A DNA stretch of 64,000 nucleotides from Mycolicibacterium sarraceniae (GTDB lineage Bacteria; Actinomycetota; Actinomycetes; Mycobacteriales; Mycobacteriaceae), in the NCBI RefSeq assembly GCF_010731875.1, contig NZ_AP022595.1:1798001-1862000 (forward strand). Direction: 5' to 3'. The translations under genes and the position numbers were made by a program. This document shows positions 61,049 through 64,000 of the stretch, in pieces. Positions within the stretch are counted from its first letter, which is position 1. Every line of letters begins with the position of its first letter. The notes under the pieces were generated by a model that was not told the origin of the DNA, made no database searches, and was given only the letters and a program-made list of their open reading frames with translations.

Positions 61049-64000
61049 TCAACTTTCGACGTTGGAATCAGCCGCGGCCGGCACAGCGACTTCGGGTTCT
61101 CCAGCCGCCGCAGAGTCCGGCTCACCCGACGGTGCGTCGGAATCCGGAAGCTGCGAGACCAGATGCTCGGCGAGTTCACCCAGAGTCGGGTAGTCGAACA
61201 CCGCGGTCGGGCTGATATCGAACTTGCCGCCGAACTGGCCGAACAAGCGGTTACGCAGTTCGACCGCCATCAGAGAGTCTGTGCCGAGGTCCAGGAACCG
61301 GCTGCCCGCGGCAGGCGGTTGTGCGAGCCGGAGGAAACCCTGGACCTCGCGCTGCAGGAACTCGGTGATGAACGCGGCCCGCTGCGCCACCGGCGTTTCT
61401 TGCAGCTGCCGGAGCAACTCGCTGTCCCCGGTGACAGCTCCATCGCCGCGTGGCAACACCTGATCGAGAAGCGGCGGGCGGATACCACCCAGCATCTTGG
61501 CGGTCCGCTGCCAGTTGGCCTTGAGGACGGTGGTCTGCGCCGCGCCGTGCCGGATCGCCTCACCGAGTGCGGACAAGGCCGCCGACGGCTGTAGGGGCAT
61601 CATGCCCTGTGCGCTGAGATTGGCCAGCGCGGCTTGCGAGCTGGCCATACCGCCCTCGCCCCACGGGCCGAAGTTGACGGCGGTGGCCGGCAAACTGTGC
61701 GACCGGCGCTGCGCGACGAGCCCGTCCAGCAGCGCATTGGCAGTGGCGTAGTTCGCTTGCGAGGGCGATCCGAGCACCGCCGACGCCGACGAGAAGAGGA
61801 TGAAGAACTCGAGCTCGTCATCTTTGGTCAACCGGTGCAGGTGGTAGGCGCCATAAGCCTTGGGGCCCAGGGTAGTCCGGAAGTGCTCGAGGTCTTGCTG
61901 CGGTAGCAGCGCATCGTCGAGCACGCCGGCCAGGTGCGCAACCCCCGCGAGCGGCGGCAGCTCGGCCCTGATCTTCTCCAACAGTCCGGCGACGTCGGAC
62001 TCCTCACCGATATCGGCGGAGAAGACGTGGACCCGGCAGTGTTGGAACCGTTCGGTGATGGCGTCGATGGCCTGCTGGGTCTCGGCATCGGGAGCGCGAC
62101 GGCTGGTCAGCACGATGTCACCGGCCCCGAGTTGGGCCAGATACGACGCCGTGTGCAGGCCGAGCGCGCCGAGGCCACCGGTGATCAGGTAGCTCCGATC
62201 GCCGCGCGGCTGCAGCGGTTTGGGCATCTGCACCACGATCTTGCCGATGTGCCGGGCCTGCTGCATGCGGCGGAAGGCGGTCCTGGCCTCGGTCAGCGGA
62301 TAGACCTCGGCAGGCACCGGCGTCCACTCACCCTTGGCCAACCCGTCGGACACCTCGACCATCAGCCTCTGGATGTGGTCGGGATCGGTCATCATCGTCA
62401 CGTCCAGCGCGACGATCTCGTAGGCGATATCGGGACGAAGCGCAGCCATCTGCTCAGTCGTCCAGATATCGCGCTTGGCGATCTCGGCGAACCGGCCGCC
62501 CGTGGCGGTGGCTCGCACGGTGGCCTCGACGAAGCCCTCGTTGGTTAGGGAGTTGAGTACCACGTCAACACCCTTGCCGCCGGTATCCGCAAGGATCTGA
62601 TCTGCGAAATCCGTTGACCGCGAGTCGTAGACGTACTCCACCCCCATCTGACGCAGAGTTTGGCGCTTGTACTTGCTGGCGGTGGCGAACACGGTCGCAC
62701 CGTGCGCCCGAGCCATCTGCACCGCAGCCAACCCCACCCCACCGCTGGCGGCGTGGATGAGCACCTTGTCGCCGGGCTTGAGCTCGGCCCAGTCGAACGC
62801 GAGCCGGACCGTCAGTGCCGCAGCGGGAATGGTCGCCGCGTCGACTGCGCTGATTCCGTCCGGCACCGTCGCGAGCAGCGGCGCGGGAACATTCAGCCGG
62901 CTGGCGAACGCCCCCTGCATGGAGCCGAACACCCGCTGACCGACCTCGAAGCCGGTGACCTCGGAGCCCAATTCGGTCACGACACCGCACAGGTCGCCAC
63001 CGATCGGGCCCGGATCGCCCGGGTAGAGGCCGAGCACGTTGAGCACGTCACGGAAGTTGAGGCCGGCGGCCTCGATCCGGACCTGTACCTCGTTAGCCTT
63101 CGGCGGTTCCACCTCTGCCTCGGTGAGACGCAGGTTGTCGATCGCACCGCGCTCGGTGGGCGCCAGGGCGTAGTCGTCGCTTCGCGGCATCGGCAACTGG
63201 CCGTTACGGGCCCAGTGCAGCAGCCGCGACACCAGGAAACGTCCTTGGCGCACTGCCATTTCGGGCTCGACGACGGCTGTGCCGAGTGCACCGGCCAGCC
63301 AGCTCAGTGACTCATCGGTGGCGTCCCCGTCGACCAACCGGACCCGCAGTGTCGGCTGTTCGGCGATCAGGGTGCGGCCGAATCCCCACAGCGCGGCCTG
63401 CACCGGGTCCACCGGCTCACCGGGCTCGGTGGCGACGGCACGCTCGGTGACGATCCACAATCCGTCGCGCAGGCCCTCGGTCACCCCGGTCTGCGCGGCG
63501 CCGAGCAGGGTCGCGATCTCGGCCTCCAACCGGACGGCGAGCTCGTCTGTGGAGCCATCAGTTGCTGCCTGTCCGGAACTGCGCCAAACGATTCCGGTAA
63601 CCGGCGCGGCGCGCTCGGCAGCCTCGGCGAACACCCGCTGCCAGGACTGTGGGTCGTGCACATCGTCGACCGTGACAGCGCCGGGTAGCTCGGTGGCCAG
63701 CGTGTCGAAACCGGCGATCAGCCAGGTGCCCTTGGCCGTGCTGTTGTCGGCGTCTTCGGCCACGGGGGCCGCGATCTCTTGCCAGCCCAGGGTGTACAGC
63801 AACCGGGTCGAGTCACCGCCCAGGCCGCGCAGCAGCGCCTCCCGCGGGGCGCGCTTGACGGTGAACTCGCTGATCCCGCCCAGCACACGCCCGTCGCGGT
63901 CCACGAAATCGAGGTCGAAGACTTGGGTTTCGTTGTTGAGCGCGTTGGTATGCCAACGGGCCCGGCAGTAGAACCGCCGCGGCATCTTGTCCTGCACGTG
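61049..64000 (-). CDS. Type I polyketide synthase, C-terminal part (runs off window)
   Basis: The C-terminal ~983 residues of a modular type I polyketide synthase. In order: the end of a dehydratase domain, an enoyl reductase (HAASGGVGLAAVQMARAHGA), a ketoreductase (YLITGGLGALGLHTASYLAQ, active-site serine/tyrosine region FSSASAVLGSPSQANYATAN) and an acyl carrier protein with the phosphopantetheine serine in DLGTDSLMAVELRNR, then a short acidic tail. No thioesterase follows, so release must be by another enzyme. Full reductive domains predict saturated chains. A PKS gene next to fadE5 recalls the trehalose polyphleate cluster of rapid growers, but the diagnostic partner genes lie outside the window. 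Confidence 0.93.
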   Translation of the reverse strand, partial: HVQDKMPRRFYCRARWHTNALNNETQVFDLDFVDRDGRVLGGISEFTVKRAPREALLRGLGGDSTRLLYTLGWQEIAAPVAEDADNSTAKGTWLIAGFDTLATELPGAVTVDDVHDPQSWQRVFAEAAERAAPVTGIVWRSSGQAATDGSTDELAVRLEAEIATLLGAAQTGVTEGLRDGLWIVTERAVATEPGEPVDPVQAALWGFGRTLIAEQPTLRVRLVDGDATDESLSWLAGALGTAVVEPEMAVRQGRFLVSRLLHWARNGQLPMPRSDDYALAPTERGAIDNLRLTEAEVEPPKANEVQVRIEAAGLNFRDVLNVLGLYPGDPGPIGGDLCGVVTELGSEVTGFEVGQRVFGSMQGAFASRLNVPAPLLATVPDGISAVDAATIPAAALTVRLAFDWAELKPGDKVLIHAASGGVGLAAVQMARAHGATVFATASKYKRQTLRQMGVEYVYDSRSTDFADQILADTGGKGVDVVLNSLTNEGFVEATVRATATGGRFAEIAKRDIWTTEQMAALRPDIAYEIVALDVTMMTDPDHIQRLMVEVSDGLAKGEWTPVPAEVYPLTEARTAFRRMQQARHIGKIVVQMPKPLQPRGDRSYLITGGLGALGLHTASYLAQLGAGDIVLTSRRAPDAETQQAIDAITERFQHCRVHVFSADIGEESDVAGLLEKIRAELPPLAGVAHLAGVLDDALLPQQDLEHFRTTLGPKAYGAYHLHRLTKDDELEFFILFSSASAVLGSPSQANYATANALLDGLVAQRRSHSLPATAVNFGPWGEGGMASSQAALANLSAQGMMPLQPSAALSALGEAIRHGAAQTTVLKANWQRTAKMLGGIRPPLLDQVLPRGDGAVTGDSELLRQLQETPVAQRAAFITEFLQREVQGFLRLAQPPAAGSRFLDLGTDSLMAVELRNRLFGQFGGKFDISPTAVFDYPTLGELAEHLVSQLPDSDAPSGEPDSAAAGEPEVAVPAAADSNVES

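Noticed and set aside
1..64000. tRNA, rRNA, CRISPR or insertion-sequence elements
   Set aside because: Reading both strands I found no cloverleaf with an anticodon arm, no ribosomal sequence, no spaced direct-repeat array and no transposase frame.

Overview
The window is high-GC actinobacterial DNA. Gene content and order point to a rapidly growing Mycolicibacterium. Homologues of the M. tuberculosis blocks Rv0220-Rv0228 and Rv0236c-Rv0244c (lipC, a WS/DGAT acyltransferase, echA1, aldehyde dehydrogenase, methyltransferase, GT4 glycosyltransferase, two membrane proteins, acyltransferase, aftD, a DUF2613 protein, lpqI, TetR, htdX, fabG4, fadA2, fadE5) appear in nearly the same order, with accessory genes between them. 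These assignments come from recalled protein families and synteny; no database search was run. No rRNA, tRNA, CRISPR array or insertion sequence was seen.

Layout: 1-7.4 kb holds a truncated acyl-CoA dehydrogenase with an esterase, a Baeyer-Villiger monooxygenase plus alcohol dehydrogenase pair, an amidohydrolase and a GH6 cellulase (celA1). 7.5-15.7 kb is lipid-ester metabolism: lipC and a WS/DGAT gene face a four-gene operon (acyltransferase, fadD12, lipO, DUF4436), then echA1; a perfect KstR-type box lies in the divergent promoter. 15.9-22.4 kb is a TetR-headed operon (small ORF, TetR, thioesterase, two overlapping acyl-CoA dehydrogenases) opposite a fadE5 paralogue and a MaoC hydratase. 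22.4-25.9 kb holds the Rv0223c-Rv0225-like genes.

25.9-39.9 kb is the standout. A bacterial microcompartment operon of the Rhodococcus/Mycobacterium (RMM, amino-alcohol) type encodes a class III aminotransferase-fold phospho-lyase, CoA-acylating aldehyde dehydrogenase, two BMC-T, one BMC-H and one BMC-P shell protein, an uncharacterised accessory protein, an APH-fold kinase, an SDR and a GntR regulator. Divergent from it runs an operon for an APC permease and a B12-dependent diol dehydratase (fused large and medium subunits, small subunit, reactivase). Matching TGG-N5-CCA dyads sit inside the two divergent promoters and on the GntR promoter, so one repressor probably controls all three units. 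Both branches should yield a short-chain aldehyde for the encapsulated dehydrogenase, although the diol dehydratase shows no encapsulation peptide.

40-51.2 kb is cell-envelope: two membrane proteins (one a PgfA homologue), an acyltransferase, a FadD-like ligase, a decayed phosphotriesterase gene at an apparent deletion scar, and the arabinofuranosyltransferase AftD, whose N-terminus has no standard start codon. 51.3-61 kb carries lpqI, TetR, htdX-fabG4, fadA2, an alpha/beta hydrolase, a short unrecognised ORF and fadE5. A TTAC-N6-GTAA dyad recurs at the fabG4/fadA2 and fadE5 promoters. The window ends inside a type I polyketide synthase next to fadE5, a neighbourhood reminiscent of the trehalose polyphleate/glycopeptidolipid loci of rapid growers.
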